Positions 1-7,677 are shown, numbered from the stretch's first letter. The stretch: 16,731 nucleotides of DNA from Bacillota bacterium (GCA_020059765.1 JAGVBM010000196.1:1-16731); one strand, 5' to 3'. Notes: generated from the sequence alone by a model not told the origin. Program-made: numbers and translations.

Positions 1-2
1 CG

Positions 3-182
3 TATTGGACTCTTTATCTGTCCGGTTGGTTATCAATTGTCACACATCCGATGATCTTGGTCGGCTTTTACGGACCGTGGGTGGATTTGGCCGGAACTCT
101 GCTGCTTTGCTGTTCGTACCTGCTCGGTGTGTGGATTTATTTTGATGAAGAGAAAGGGTTCAGACGTCTGCGCGAAGATTGA
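3..182 (+). CDS. C-terminal part of an unidentified membrane protein (truncated by window edge)
   Basis: An open frame enters from the left edge in phase 3 and ends at TGA 180-182, giving about 59 C-terminal residues. They are strongly hydrophobic and aromatic (YWTLYLSGWL near the start, then LAGTLLLCCSYLLGVWIYF), enough for one or two membrane segments, followed by a short charged tail (DEEKGFRRLRED) that would lie in the cytoplasm if Arg/Lys are inside. The frame is read here because its stop lies just ahead of a good rho-independent terminator, while the other two forward frames are interrupted or lack a ribosome site. I do not recognise the family. In B. subtilis the gene ahead of reoY is the TPR protein ypiA, and this is not that protein. 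Confidence 0.6.
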   Translation, partial: YWTLYLSGWLSIVTHPMILVGFYGPWVDLAGTLLLCCSYLLGVWIYFDEEKGFRRLRED

Positions 183-204
183 AAAGTTGAAAAACGAGGA
201 GCAG

Positions 205-237
205 AAGAACCGTCATCGGCGGTTTTTCTATTTTTTT
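205..237 (+). terminator. Rho-independent terminator after the first (partial) gene
   Basis: Positions 205-214 pair with 218-227 (core AACCGTC/GGCGGTT with one G-U, extended by A-U pairs) around a 3-base loop, and a T-rich run continues to 237. It separates the upstream membrane protein from the helicase gene, so an open frame that extends the helicase upstream through this hairpin is not real. Confidence 0.8.
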
Positions 238-300
238 CCGCATGAAAAACCGATTGGGATAAATACTAGGGGTAGTCAATTTCATCTAGGAGGCCCTGTC

Positions 301-1989
301 TTGTCTATTGGAAAACCTCTCATTGTGCAAAGTGACCTGACTCTGCTGTTGGACGTAAACAATCCGAGTTCGGACGAATGCAGGGAGCGGATACTTGCAT
401 TTGCCGAATTGGTCAAAAGTCCGGAACATGTGCATACCTACAGGATCAGCAGACTCTCGTTGTGGAACGCATCCACAGCCGGATACACGGCAGAACAGGT
501 ATTGGAGGCGCTGCGGACATTCAGTCGGTACCCGATTCCCGTTCATGCGCAAACCTATATTTTGCATGAAACAGCGAAATATGGACGGTTAATACTGGAG
601 AAAAAGCAGAATGCACTTGTGTTGACCGGCGACCCTTCGTTATTGGAAGAAATCGATCGCCTTCCTTCGATCCAACCATTTGTTTTGCGAAAGAATTCGC
701 AGGAACTGCTGATTCATGAAACCATGCGCGGATCACTCAAACAAACCCTCGCAAAATTCGGTTTTCCCGTAAAAGATCGGGTTGGATATACGGATGGTGA
801 TCCTTTGCCCATAGACTTACGGGAATTAACGGCTTCCGGTCGTCGTTTTTCATTGCGCCCCTATCAAACGGAGGCGGTTAAAGCCTTTCTGGCCGGGGAT
901 AACGAAGGAGCATCGGGGATTGTCGTTCTCCCGTGCGGTGCGGGGAAAACGGTGATTGGCCTGGCTGCCATGGCCAAACTGCAAACGCAAACATTGATCT
1001 TAACCCCCAATCTGGCGGCGGCCCATCAATGGAAATCTGAGATCCTCGACAAATGCGACATTCCTTCCGGATCAATTGGCGAATATACAAGTGAACAAAA
1101 GGAAGTCAAACCCGTCACTGTTGCCACCTATCAAATGCTGACATACACTCGTGACGGGAAATTTCCGCATTTTGACAAACTGAATCAGAATCGTTGGGGT
1201 TTCATTATTTATGATGAAGTGCATTTGCTCCCGGCGCCTGTGTTTCGAATTACAGCCGAATTGCAAAGCACGCGCCGGTTGGGTCTGACGGCAACGCTTG
1301 TCCGGGAAGACGGAGCGGAAACGGAGGTCTTCTCATTAATTGGTCCCAAAAAATTTGATATTCCGTGGAAACAGTTGGAGCAAAAAGGGTGGATTGCCGA
1401 AACGGCCTGTTATGAGGTCGGAGTTCATTTTGACGAACCTTCCCGTCGCCGTTATGTGGAGGCAACAGAGAGGCAGAAATACAGGATTGCGGCGGAAAAT
1501 CCGAACAAGATGCGTGTGATCCGAAGTCTCCTGAGATTGCATGCCAACGACCAAGTTTTGATTATCGGACAATATATCGAGCAATTAAAACTAGTGGCCA
1601 ATGATTTGCAGGTTCCTTTGATCACCGGACAGACTCCGATGCGAAAAAGGGAAGAACTGTATGAGAAATTTCGAAAGCGTGAGATTTCAATACTCGTCGT
1701 TTCCAAGGTTGCCAATATTGCAATCGACCTGCCGGATGCCAATGTGGCGATTCAAATTTCCGGCGCTTTCGGTTCCCGACAGGAGGAAGCGCAGCGTCTG
1801 GGGCGTCTTTTGCGGCCCAACCGGGATCAATCCCAATCAAGGTTTTATTCGATTGTTACATCAGACAGTTTGGAACAGGAGAAAGCCATGCATCGCCAAT
1901 TGTTCTTGATTGAACAAGGATATGAATATGCTTGGCTGGAAGCTGATGAATTGTTGGAAGCAAGGAGTGTTCTGCATGAGATTGAGTGA
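301..1989 (+). CDS. Bacterial XPB-type superfamily 2 DNA helicase
   Basis: This encodes a 562-residue ATP-dependent 3'-5' DNA helicase or translocase of the XPB/Ssl2 family. A domain resembling Pfam Helicase_C_3 lies at about residues 5-95 (LIVQSDLTLLLDV ... FAELVKSPEHVHTYRIS). The RecA-like core follows with Walker A PCGAGKT at 211-217, DEVH at 305-308, TAT at 330-332 and the XPB-typical RED triad in LVRED at 334-338. The second RecA domain carries motif VI QRLGRLLRP at 498-506. The start is TTG 301, with AGGAGG at 288-293 seven bases upstream; longer readings cross the terminator at 205-237. The gene overlaps its downstream partner by 14 bases, so they are probably translationally coupled. 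Bacterial XPB proteins have been linked to DNA repair and R-loop or branched DNA processing, but the physiological role is not settled. The family call is sure; the role is inferred. Confidence 0.93.
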   Translation: MSIGKPLIVQSDLTLLLDVNNPSSDECRERILAFAELVKSPEHVHTYRISRLSLWNASTAGYTAEQVLEALRTFSRYPIPVHAQTYILHETAKYGRLILEKKQNALVLTGDPSLLEEIDRLPSIQPFVLRKNSQELLIHETMRGSLKQTLAKFGFPVKDRVGYTDGDPLPIDLRELTASGRRFSLRPYQTEAVKAFLAGDNEGASGIVVLPCGAGKTVIGLAAMAKLQTQTLILTPNLAAAHQWKSEILDKCDIPSGSIGEYTSEQKEVKPVTVATYQMLTYTRDGKFPHFDKLNQNRWGFIIYDEVHLLPAPVFRITAELQSTRRLGLTATLVREDGAETEVFSLIGPKKFDIPWKQLEQKGWIAETACYEVGVHFDEPSRRRYVEATERQKYRIAAENPNKMRVIRSLLRLHANDQVLIIGQYIEQLKLVANDLQVPLITGQTPMRKREELYEKFRKREISILVVSKVANIAIDLPDANVAIQISGAFGSRQEEAQRLGRLLRPNRDQSQSRFYSIVTSDSLEQEKAMHRQLFLIEQGYEYAWLEADELLEARSVLHEIE

Positions 1990-3364
1990 GTGTTTAAACT
2001 CCGCCGATATTGATGCATTGCGAAGGATTGCGGAAACGTATAATTTTGATTGCCACAGAAGCTCGAAACATTCGTTGATGCAAAGTATCCTTTATCATTT
2101 CAACAACCGCAAGTTTGTCCTGGACAAGCTCTCTTCGTTGGAAAGTGAGATCTATCGGGAAGCGTTGTTGCAATTAACGGCCGATCGACGAACAACCTTT
2201 TCCCGCGAGGAATTGCATGCGATTGCCAAGCGGGTTGCGCTCGGTGATGCAGGCTCGGAAGCCGATTTGGTGAACAAGCTCTTAACGGACGGATGGTTGT
2301 ATCAACTGGGTGGCAACGGCGGCCGAAAAACCTTTTATCTGCCGGAAGATCTGTTAAAAACTATCCGGGAATATATGGCGAATCATTTGCGCAGTCAAGT
2401 GGAAACAGCCAGTGCGCCGCCAATCGTTTATCGTGATGACCTGCTGGCGATCATCCGCGATACCATCCATTTTTTGTCGTTTGTCAAAAACAACGAAATC
2501 AAACTGACCATGGATGGGGTGATATTTAAGCGTCAGTTGGCTCAACTGCTGGACAGTTTTGAAGTAAAGGAACAGCCGTTGTCCAATCCGGGCTGGAGGT
2601 TCGGATATGGGCGAAGATTTCATGATTATCCGGATCGCTTTGCGCTCATCTATGATTACTGTTACAATCGCCAATTGATTGCGGAAGAAGATTCGGGCAT
2701 CCTGATGCTGACTGACAAAACGGAGACTTGGATCAACTTGGACAGCAAGCACAATTTGCTGGACATGTTCCGCTACTGGCGGGTGCTGTACCGTCGTCCC
2801 ATTCCCAAAATATCGATTGCCGTCAATACACTTGCCAGAGCTTCCCAGTCAGATTGGATTACGGTCGCTTCCATCAATTCGCTGCTCGCTCAATATGTGA
2901 AAGATTATTACTACGACAGTCAAGCGACAGTCATGGAATCACGCATCTATCAGATGATGGTGTATTTGGGATTGCTTTGCCACGGGAAATTGGCAGACGA
3001 CAAAAATGTCATAAAATTGTCGGAATTAGGTCGGGAACTTTTGTTGGATGAAATGGCACGCGGAGAAGAAGAAGGTACGGAGCCGCTTTCCTTTCCGATG
3101 CTCATCCAACCGAATTTTGACATTCTGCTGCCTGCGGAAGAAGCGGGGGCAATCGGTTGGCAGCTCAGTCAATTCGCCGATCTGATTCGGCCGGACGTAA
3201 TGCGCTTGTACCGGATAACCCATACCAGTATTCGCAGAGGGTTTCAGGCAGGTTGGACGGCAAAAACCATCGGCCAATTCCTGAAACGATTTGCGCGACA
3301 GGCGGTGCCCGCAAATGTACTGCGAATGATTGAACAATGGGAGAAACAACTCGTTACCAAGTGA
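1976..3364 (+). CDS. Helicase-associated protein, partner of the XPB helicase (C-terminal Helicase_C_3-like domain)
   Basis: A 462-residue, mainly helical soluble protein with no signal peptide or membrane segment. The start is ATG 1976, with AAGGAG at 1962-1967 eight bases upstream and a 14-base overlap with the helicase stop; a longer frame from 1910 would overlap more and lacks this site. Residues 1-140 look like winged-helix or helical repeats. The last about 85 residues (LIQPNFDILLPAEE ... FADLIRPDVMRLYRIT ... TPxx-like AVPANVLRMIEQWEKQ) align well by eye with the N-terminal domain of the neighbouring XPB. Proteins of this kind, annotated helicase-associated or Helicase_C_3, are known next to XPB in actinobacteria. 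I infer that it binds the helicase and may regulate or target it. It has no ATPase motifs. The biochemical function is unknown. Confidence 0.8.
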   Translation: MRLSECLNSADIDALRRIAETYNFDCHRSSKHSLMQSILYHFNNRKFVLDKLSSLESEIYREALLQLTADRRTTFSREELHAIAKRVALGDAGSEADLVNKLLTDGWLYQLGGNGGRKTFYLPEDLLKTIREYMANHLRSQVETASAPPIVYRDDLLAIIRDTIHFLSFVKNNEIKLTMDGVIFKRQLAQLLDSFEVKEQPLSNPGWRFGYGRRFHDYPDRFALIYDYCYNRQLIAEEDSGILMLTDKTETWINLDSKHNLLDMFRYWRVLYRRPIPKISIAVNTLARASQSDWITVASINSLLAQYVKDYYYDSQATVMESRIYQMMVYLGLLCHGKLADDKNVIKLSELGRELLLDEMARGEEEGTEPLSFPMLIQPNFDILLPAEEAGAIGWQLSQFADLIRPDVMRLYRITHTSIRRGFQAGWTAKTIGQFLKRFARQAVPANVLRMIEQWEKQLVTK

Positions 3365-3413
3365 ACGTTCTGCTTTTTGCTCGGACTCAACAACACAGAA
3401 CCAGATTACACTG

Positions 3414-3452
3414 GACAGAACCTGCATTCCATGTTGGTTCTGTCATTTTTTT
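3414..3452 (+). terminator. Rho-independent terminator of the XPB operon
   Basis: GACAGAACC at 3414-3422 is perfectly complementary to GGTTCTGTC at 3436-3444. The loop is 13 bases, and seven T residues follow at 3446-3452. It lies 50 bases after the stop of the helicase partner gene and closes the two-gene unit. Confidence 0.85.
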
Positions 3453-3654
3453 GCCTTTGTTTCCCTCTGTTCAAGACAGATAGCCATCAAGTAAAATGGA
3501 ATTGGTTAAACTTATTGATTCTTTCATGCATAAAAAAGAGGAAATCATCGACATCACACCGAATATAATAGTTCAAAGAATATTCTTTCGATTTCAAGTA
3601 ATTCGTAGCAGATGCTGTCTATCTCTCGGTCATTGAGTAAAGGAGGGAACGGCG
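3453..3654 (+). promoter_or_regulatory. Intergenic region upstream of reoY with a possible -10 box
   Basis: This AT-rich stretch should hold the reoY promoter because a strong terminator lies just before it. A perfect TATAAT occurs at 3564-3569, but no good TTGACA lies 16-18 bases upstream, so the promoter is only suggested. The ribosome site AGGAGG at 3641-3646 precedes the GTG start by eight bases. I see no small gene, riboswitch or repeat here. Confidence 0.3.
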
Positions 3655-4200
3655 GTGGGTGAAGTTATTCATGTCTCGGAGAAAAAGTATTTCATCAAGT
3701 GGTTCTTGGAAAACTACGAACTGCAAAACAGGGAAGCGGAATGGTTGCTGCAGTATTTGGCCTCCAATGATCACGTTCTGGAAAAAGTGCACTTCGTAGA
3801 CAACTTTAAAAATCTGCCGAAAACGATTTTAATGTCAACCAAATGCGTTCAAATGACGCCCTTCAAATTTTATAAGAACAGACGTGTGACATCTGATGTG
3901 GAAAAAGCGTTTCTCGACATACACAATCATCCGAATGAAGAAATCTACGTCGGCTTGTTTTTTAAAGATCGCAACTTGTCGCCGGAATACGCGGCCGTTC
4001 TGGAAAATAATCCGGTCGACCTGTCCCGTGAAACGGACGCATTGATCAGCCTGCAGGCCGAGTTGATTCTTGATTACGCCGTCCGCGATTATCGATTGGC
4101 GAAACTGTATGAGCAGATTGATTTGGCGCTGGATCGAAGGGACGAACAAAGGTTTGCCGAATTGACAACCAACTTGAAAAAGATAATCGAACTGGGCTGA
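3655..4200 (+). CDS. reoY: ReoY/YpiB, UPF0302 family regulator of MurA proteolysis
   Basis: A soluble 181-residue protein closely resembling B. subtilis YpiB, now ReoY. Family hallmarks are KYFIKWFLENYELQNREAEWLLQYL at the N-terminus, followed by KVHFVDNF, FKFYKNRRVT and VEKAFLDIH; the length matches the usual about 180 residues. In Listeria and Bacillus, ReoY works with ReoM and the PrkA kinase to control ClpCP-dependent degradation of MurA, the first committed enzyme of peptidoglycan synthesis, in the cytoplasm. That role is taken from homologues. The start is GTG 3655, with AGGAGG at 3641-3646. The stop codon lies inside the loop of the gene's own terminator hairpin. It stands ahead of ypiF and qcrABC, as in Bacillus. 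Confidence 0.9.
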   Translation: MGEVIHVSEKKYFIKWFLENYELQNREAEWLLQYLASNDHVLEKVHFVDNFKNLPKTILMSTKCVQMTPFKFYKNRRVTSDVEKAFLDIHNHPNEEIYVGLFFKDRNLSPEYAAVLENNPVDLSRETDALISLQAELILDYAVRDYRLAKLYEQIDLALDRRDEQRFAELTTNLKKIIELG

Positions 4201-4214
4201 GCCCAGTTTTTTTT
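4190..4214 (+). terminator. Terminator whose loop is the reoY stop codon
   Basis: AACTGGGC at 4190-4197 pairs perfectly with GCCCAGTT at 4201-4208. The three loop bases are the TGA stop of reoY at 4198-4200, and T residues run to 4214. The 5' arm is coding sequence, so a ribosome on the last codons would cover the hairpin. Its effect may therefore depend on translation termination. Confidence 0.88.
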
Positions 4215-4270
4215 GTATAATGATCTGAAAAAATCAATGCACTGATGAATCGATAGAGAGGGGATCTGTG

Positions 4271-4762
4271 ATGCTTTTGCACAATTTGCCTTACGACAAG
4301 TTGGAGGAGCTATTGCCTTACATTGATACATTAATCTTGCCGATTGGAAGTCTTACGATTCCGAAACAAGCGGCAGACCCGATCGGAAAGGATCTGCAGT
4401 TGGTTCGACGAGTCGCAACAGGCGTCGAGCAGCAATTGACGGGAAGAGTGTTTCTGCTGCCGGAAGTAATACATACGAATTTTGAACTTCCCGAGCAATT
4501 TGGAATGGCCGTTGAAATATTGGGAAAATACTTATATGAGAGCCTGTTGTCTTTCAAGCAGCCAGGGTTCGAAAAAATTGTTCTGCTGTATGGAAACGAA
4601 GAGCTATCGGCCGTAATCGAACAGACATCCTCCAAACTGCTGGAAGCGGGGCTGCGGGTTATGGTACAGCCGATTGTCTGGCAAGAGGGAAGCAACGAAA
4701 CCGATTTTGACATGAACGTACAGCAAATCGTACAGAATATTATCGACTTTTGGCAATCCTAA
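4271..4762 (+). CDS. ypiF: YpiF, DUF2487 family protein
   Basis: A soluble 163-residue protein. It begins MLLHNLPYDKLEELLPYIDTLILPIG, which fits the DUF2487 pattern of a short helix followed by a strand stating 'Y(I/V)DT..IP', and its position between reoY and qcrA is that of B. subtilis ypiF. The start could be GTG 4268 or ATG 4271; GAGGGG at 4258-4263 is seven bases from the ATG but only four from the GTG, so the ATG is preferred. A middle section (FEKIVLLYGNEELSAVIEQ) could form an alternating alpha/beta fold. The function of the family is unknown. Co-location with the bc complex suggests, but does not show, a link to respiration or to cell-wall control. No cofactor motif is visible. Confidence 0.75.
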   Translation: MLLHNLPYDKLEELLPYIDTLILPIGSLTIPKQAADPIGKDLQLVRRVATGVEQQLTGRVFLLPEVIHTNFELPEQFGMAVEILGKYLYESLLSFKQPGFEKIVLLYGNEELSAVIEQTSSKLLEAGLRVMVQPIVWQEGSNETDFDMNVQQIVQNIIDFWQS

Positions 4763-4875
4763 CAACAAAAGATCGTCCTTTTCACTCGTCGGAAAACTTC
4801 AAACGGTCTGCCTGTTTGTAATAAATAAAATCCAAAATAAAGATTGTTTGTTGAAGAAAGTTAGCATAACTCGTC

Positions 4876-4904
4876 TTGACACTCCATAGGGCAGGCGGTA
4901 AGAT
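4876..4904 (+). promoter_or_regulatory. Sigma-A type promoter for qcrABC
   Basis: TTGACA at 4876-4881 is a perfect -35 box, followed after exactly 17 bases by TAAGAT at 4899-4904 (four of six matches to TATAAT). Transcription would start near 4911, leaving an 80-base leader before qcrA. A second TATAAT at 4925-4930 has no partner -35 box and may be chance. The rest of the 4763-4990 gap is AT-rich, with a weak imperfect hairpin near 4800-4820 but no convincing terminator for ypiF. No clear ResD or CcpA site was recognised. Confidence 0.65.
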
Positions 4905-4990
4905 GGATACGTACATTTTTGGGGTATAATCCATTATTCGGAGTGGTTGGAAACGGTCAACTTGAAACAGGCAGGGAGGATAAGGAACTC

Positions 4991-5512
4991 ATGAACGACA
5001 ACAATCAAAAGGACAAAGAAGGACTTTCCCGCCGTCAATTTCTTACATACGCTTTGGGCGGAACAGGTGCCTTTATGGCTGCAGCCATAACTATGCCGAT
5101 GATTCCTTTCACGGTCGATCCGTTGCGGCGGGTGGGAGCGGGAAACTTCGTCGAAGCCGCGAAAGTGTCCGATTTTGAAGTGGGAGTCCCCAAAAAAGTG
5201 GAATTCACCGTCCATAAAAAAGACGGTTGGGTGGAATCGGATGTGAAGTTAAGTGCTTGGGTTCTGAAAAAACAGGACGGCACCTTCTTGGCGATGTCCC
5301 CGATCTGTACACACCTGGGATGTCAAGTAAACGGCGGCAAAGAGGGGGATTATTTCTTCCATTGTCCGTGTCACGATTCTTTCTTCACGAAAGATGGCGT
5401 ACCGAAACCGGGCGTTCCCGCCACACGACCGCTCGATACGTATGCCATTGATGAGAATGCGCTGAAAGAAGGAAAACTTGCACTTGGTGCCATCAGCCAG
5501 CGGAAAGCGTAA
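4991..5512 (+). CDS. qcrA: QcrA, Rieske iron-sulfur subunit of menaquinol:cytochrome c reductase
   Basis: A 173-residue Rieske protein carrying electrons from menaquinol at the Qo site towards cytochrome c. It starts with a Tat-type signal anchor: SRRQF at 13-17, then a hydrophobic stretch to about 40, so the folded cluster domain is exported and stays tethered to the membrane. The cluster boxes are CTHLGC at 106-111 and CPCHDS at 125-130. Cys106, His108, Cys125 and His128 should bind the [2Fe-2S] centre, with Cys111-Cys127 forming the disulfide. The start is ATG 4991, with GGGAGGA at 4974-4980; the in-frame TTG at 4919 lies at the expected transcription start and lacks a ribosome site. It is the first gene of qcrABC, 21 bases ahead of qcrB. 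Length matches the Bacillus protein. Confidence 0.96.
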   Translation: MNDNNQKDKEGLSRRQFLTYALGGTGAFMAAAITMPMIPFTVDPLRRVGAGNFVEAAKVSDFEVGVPKKVEFTVHKKDGWVESDVKLSAWVLKKQDGTFLAMSPICTHLGCQVNGGKEGDYFFHCPCHDSFFTKDGVPKPGVPATRPLDTYAIDENALKEGKLALGAISQRKA

Positions 5513-5533
5513 GCAAGGAAAGGGGTCTAATCA

Positions 5534-6205
5534 ATGTTAAAGAAGACGTATGACTGGATTGATGAACGATTGGGCGTGACCCCCATCTGGCGAGATATCG
5601 CCGATCACGAGGTTCCTGCTCACGTCAATCCGGCTAACAAAATGTCGGCATTCATTTATTGTTTCGGCGGTTTGACATTCTTGATCATTACGACGCAAAT
5701 TATTTCCGGCATGTTTTTAGCCATGTATTATGTGCCGGATATTGTGAACGCTTACAACTCCGTGAAATACATCACGGATGAAGTGTTGCTAGGACAAATA
5801 GTTCGCGGAATGCATTTCTGGGGAGCCAGTCTTGTGATTATCATGATGTTCTTACATATGCTTCGGGTATTTTTCACAGGTTCTTACAAAGCTCCGCGTG
5901 AACTCAACTGGGTCGTTGGCGTTTTGATTTTCATGGTTGTCATGGGATTCGGATTCACCGGCTACTTGCTGCCGTGGGACCAAAAAGCATATTGGGCTAC
6001 CCAGGTAGGGGCGAACATTGCGGCGTCCGTTCCGGTTGTCGGTCCTTATATCCGTATCCTGTTGGTAGGCGGAGCTGACTTGGGGGCGCTGACATTGACT
6101 CGTTTCTTCGCCATCCATGTATTTTTCTTGCCTGCAGCCCTCCTCGTGCTGTTGGGATTGCATTTCTTTATGATCCGGAAACAAGGTATTTCCGGCCCGC
6201 TATAA
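5534..6205 (+). CDS. qcrB: QcrB, cytochrome b6-type subunit of the bc complex
   Basis: A 223-residue integral membrane cytochrome b with about four membrane helices, the short b6-like form found in Firmicutes rather than full-length cytochrome b. His94, His108, His195 and His210 are at the positions expected for axial ligands of hemes bL and bH. Cys43 (in IYCFGG) matches the cysteine that covalently holds the extra heme in B. subtilis QcrB and in cytochrome b6. Together with QcrC it forms the Qo and Qi quinone sites, oxidising menaquinol and moving protons across the cytoplasmic membrane. It follows qcrA by 21 bases with an AAGGAAAGGGG ribosome site. Length and motifs fit the family without gaps. 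Confidence 0.97.
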   Translation: MLKKTYDWIDERLGVTPIWRDIADHEVPAHVNPANKMSAFIYCFGGLTFLIITTQIISGMFLAMYYVPDIVNAYNSVKYITDEVLLGQIVRGMHFWGASLVIIMMFLHMLRVFFTGSYKAPRELNWVVGVLIFMVVMGFGFTGYLLPWDQKAYWATQVGANIAASVPVVGPYIRILLVGGADLGALTLTRFFAIHVFFLPAALLVLLGLHFFMIRKQGISGPL

Positions 6206-6241
6206 GACTCATCCCGACAAATTTTAAAGGAGGTTCCTGTT

Positions 6242-6991
6242 ATGGCTGATCATTCGAACAAAGAGCGTATTCCTGGCGTGCCTCGTTATCGAAAACCGAA
6301 AGGCTTGAAAATTGACGGGACAGAGCCGTTTTTCCCAAATTTTTTGTTGAAAGAGTGGATTGTTGGTTCAGTTTTTCTGGTTGCTTTCATTATGTGGATT
6401 TTGTTTAATCCGGTTGATCTGGAAGCGGTGGCGGATCCGCAGGACACATCCTTTATTCCGGTTCCTGACTGGTACTTCCTGTTCTTGTACCAATTGCTGA
6501 AGTATGTTCCGGGACAAGTCGTCTGGCTGGGAACAGTAGTGGTACCAGGACTTGCCGTAGCATTGTTGCTTTTGGTTCCGTGGATCGATCGCAGCAAAAC
6601 TCGTCATCCTTTCAAACGCCTGATCCCGACAGGTGCCATGATACTGTCCTTGATTTTCATGGCATGGCTTACATATGAAGCGGATGAGCAACATAAGCAT
6701 GCATTGGCGAAGAATCCGCCGAAACCGAAAGCGCCGGCTGTCAAAGACACAGCGATCGTTGCTCCCAGCGATCCGGGAGCAAAGATCTTCTCGCAAAGTT
6801 GCGCAACTTGTCACGGTGCGGAATTGAAAGGGCAAGTCGGTCCCTCCCTGTTAGGTGTCGGCAACAAGCTGAAACCGGAGCAGATCGAAGAAATCATTAC
6901 TAAAGGCCGGGGCGCCATGCCGCCTGGAATCGTCCAAGGCGACGATACCAAAAAAGTTGCCGAATGGCTTGGCAAACAGCAACAAAAGTAA
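6242..6991 (+). CDS. qcrC: QcrC, fused subunit IV and cytochrome c of the bc complex
   Basis: A 249-residue fusion. The N-terminal half is subunit IV-like, with three membrane segments (about 40-56, 93-115, 129-145) and the Qo-site motif PDWY at 75-78. A proline/lysine-rich linker (about 150-172) leads to a C-terminal class I cytochrome c with CATCH at 187-191 and a probable Met226 heme ligand in GAMPPG. The cytochrome domain should face outside, receive electrons from the QcrA cluster and pass them to caa3-type oxidase. PDWY in place of PEWY is known to go with low-potential quinones such as menaquinone. The ribosome site AAAGGAGGT at 6226-6234 is seven bases from the ATG. The domain order is the same as in B. 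subtilis QcrC. It is the last gene before the operon terminator. Confidence 0.96.
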   Translation: MADHSNKERIPGVPRYRKPKGLKIDGTEPFFPNFLLKEWIVGSVFLVAFIMWILFNPVDLEAVADPQDTSFIPVPDWYFLFLYQLLKYVPGQVVWLGTVVVPGLAVALLLLVPWIDRSKTRHPFKRLIPTGAMILSLIFMAWLTYEADEQHKHALAKNPPKPKAPAVKDTAIVAPSDPGAKIFSQSCATCHGAELKGQVGPSLLGVGNKLKPEQIEEIITKGRGAMPPGIVQGDDTKKVAEWLGKQQQK

Positions 6992-6999
6992 GAATTCAC

Positions 7000-7027
7000 A
7001 AACTGGCCTTCTGGGCCAGTTTTCTTT
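7000..7027 (+). terminator. Terminator of the qcrABC operon
   Basis: AACTGGCC at 7001-7008 pairs with GGCCAGTT at 7014-7021, extended by an A-T pair, with a 5-base loop and a T-rich tail (TTTCTTTT). It lies nine bases after the qcrC stop. Only about 20 bases separate it from the next start, so ypjA must rely on read-through or on a promoter inside qcrC. Confidence 0.82.
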
Positions 7028-7048
7028 TAGACGAAGGGTGGAACAAGG

Positions 7049-7630
7049 GTGTTTGATTGGCGCTTTATTCGTGAAATCTTATGGGATCGAAAGTTTTTAT
7101 GGCTGTTGTTTTGGGTGAATTTTACAGGTACGATCTACGGCTACTATTGGTATAAACAGCAATTGATCGAAAGCCCGAAATGGCTGCTGCCGTTTGTGCC
7201 CGATTCTCCCACTTCTTCTTTGTTTTTTACGATCGTTTTGCTGTTATGGCTATACCGCAAATCTTCACCGGTCATTGAAATGATGGCGGTCATGACATCC
7301 TTTAAATATGGGATGTGGGCCGTAGCGGTGTTGATTATGTATGGACTTGACGACGGGTATATCCTTCCCGCGAATTTCATGTTAATCGTTTCCCATGCGG
7401 GAATGGCTATGGAGGTGCTGCTGTATAATTTTGCCTACCGATTTCAGGGGAAGCACGTATGGATTGGGGCGGCATGGCTGTTGCTGAACGATTTTTTCGA
7501 TTATGCTTATCATGTTCATCCTTGGCTGGAAGACGACCGTTTTTTGACGGAAGTCAAGTGGTTTACGGTAGGATTGAGCCTGTTTACGATTCTGTTGACG
7601 CTGTTCATCAGGCGAAGACATTTGAAATAA
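7049..7630 (+). CDS. ypjA: YpjA, DUF1405 membrane protein
   Basis: A 193-residue polytopic membrane protein with about six hydrophobic segments and a basic end (RRRHLK). The DUF1405 family is recognised by WLLFWVNFTGTIYGYYWYKQQL near the N-terminus, FVPDSPTSSLFF in the first third, FKYGMWAV in the centre and LNDFFDYAYHVHPWL near the C-terminus. It is ypjA in B. subtilis, directly after qcrC as here. The start is GTG 7049, preceded by GAAGGGTGG at 7033-7041. Several conserved acidic and aromatic residues in membrane-proximal positions suggest a binding or transport site, but no function is established. Its constant place beside the bc complex hints at a respiratory or energy-related role, which is inference. 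Confidence 0.87.
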   Translation: MFDWRFIREILWDRKFLWLLFWVNFTGTIYGYYWYKQQLIESPKWLLPFVPDSPTSSLFFTIVLLLWLYRKSSPVIEMMAVMTSFKYGMWAVAVLIMYGLDDGYILPANFMLIVSHAGMAMEVLLYNFAYRFQGKHVWIGAAWLLLNDFFDYAYHVHPWLEDDRFLTEVKWFTVGLSLFTILLTLFIRRRHLK

Positions 7631-7677
7631 TGCGACTTGTTTAATAGGATTTGTTGACTACGGCATGTCTAATTCAG

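Noticed and set aside
2354..2752. 132-codon minus-strand frame inside the helicase partner gene
   Set aside because: Antisense shadow without ribosome site or domain.
4919..4990. Upstream in-frame TTG start for qcrA
   Set aside because: It has no ribosome site, overlaps the promoter start region, and the extra residues precede a normal Tat signal; ATG 4991 fits the family length.
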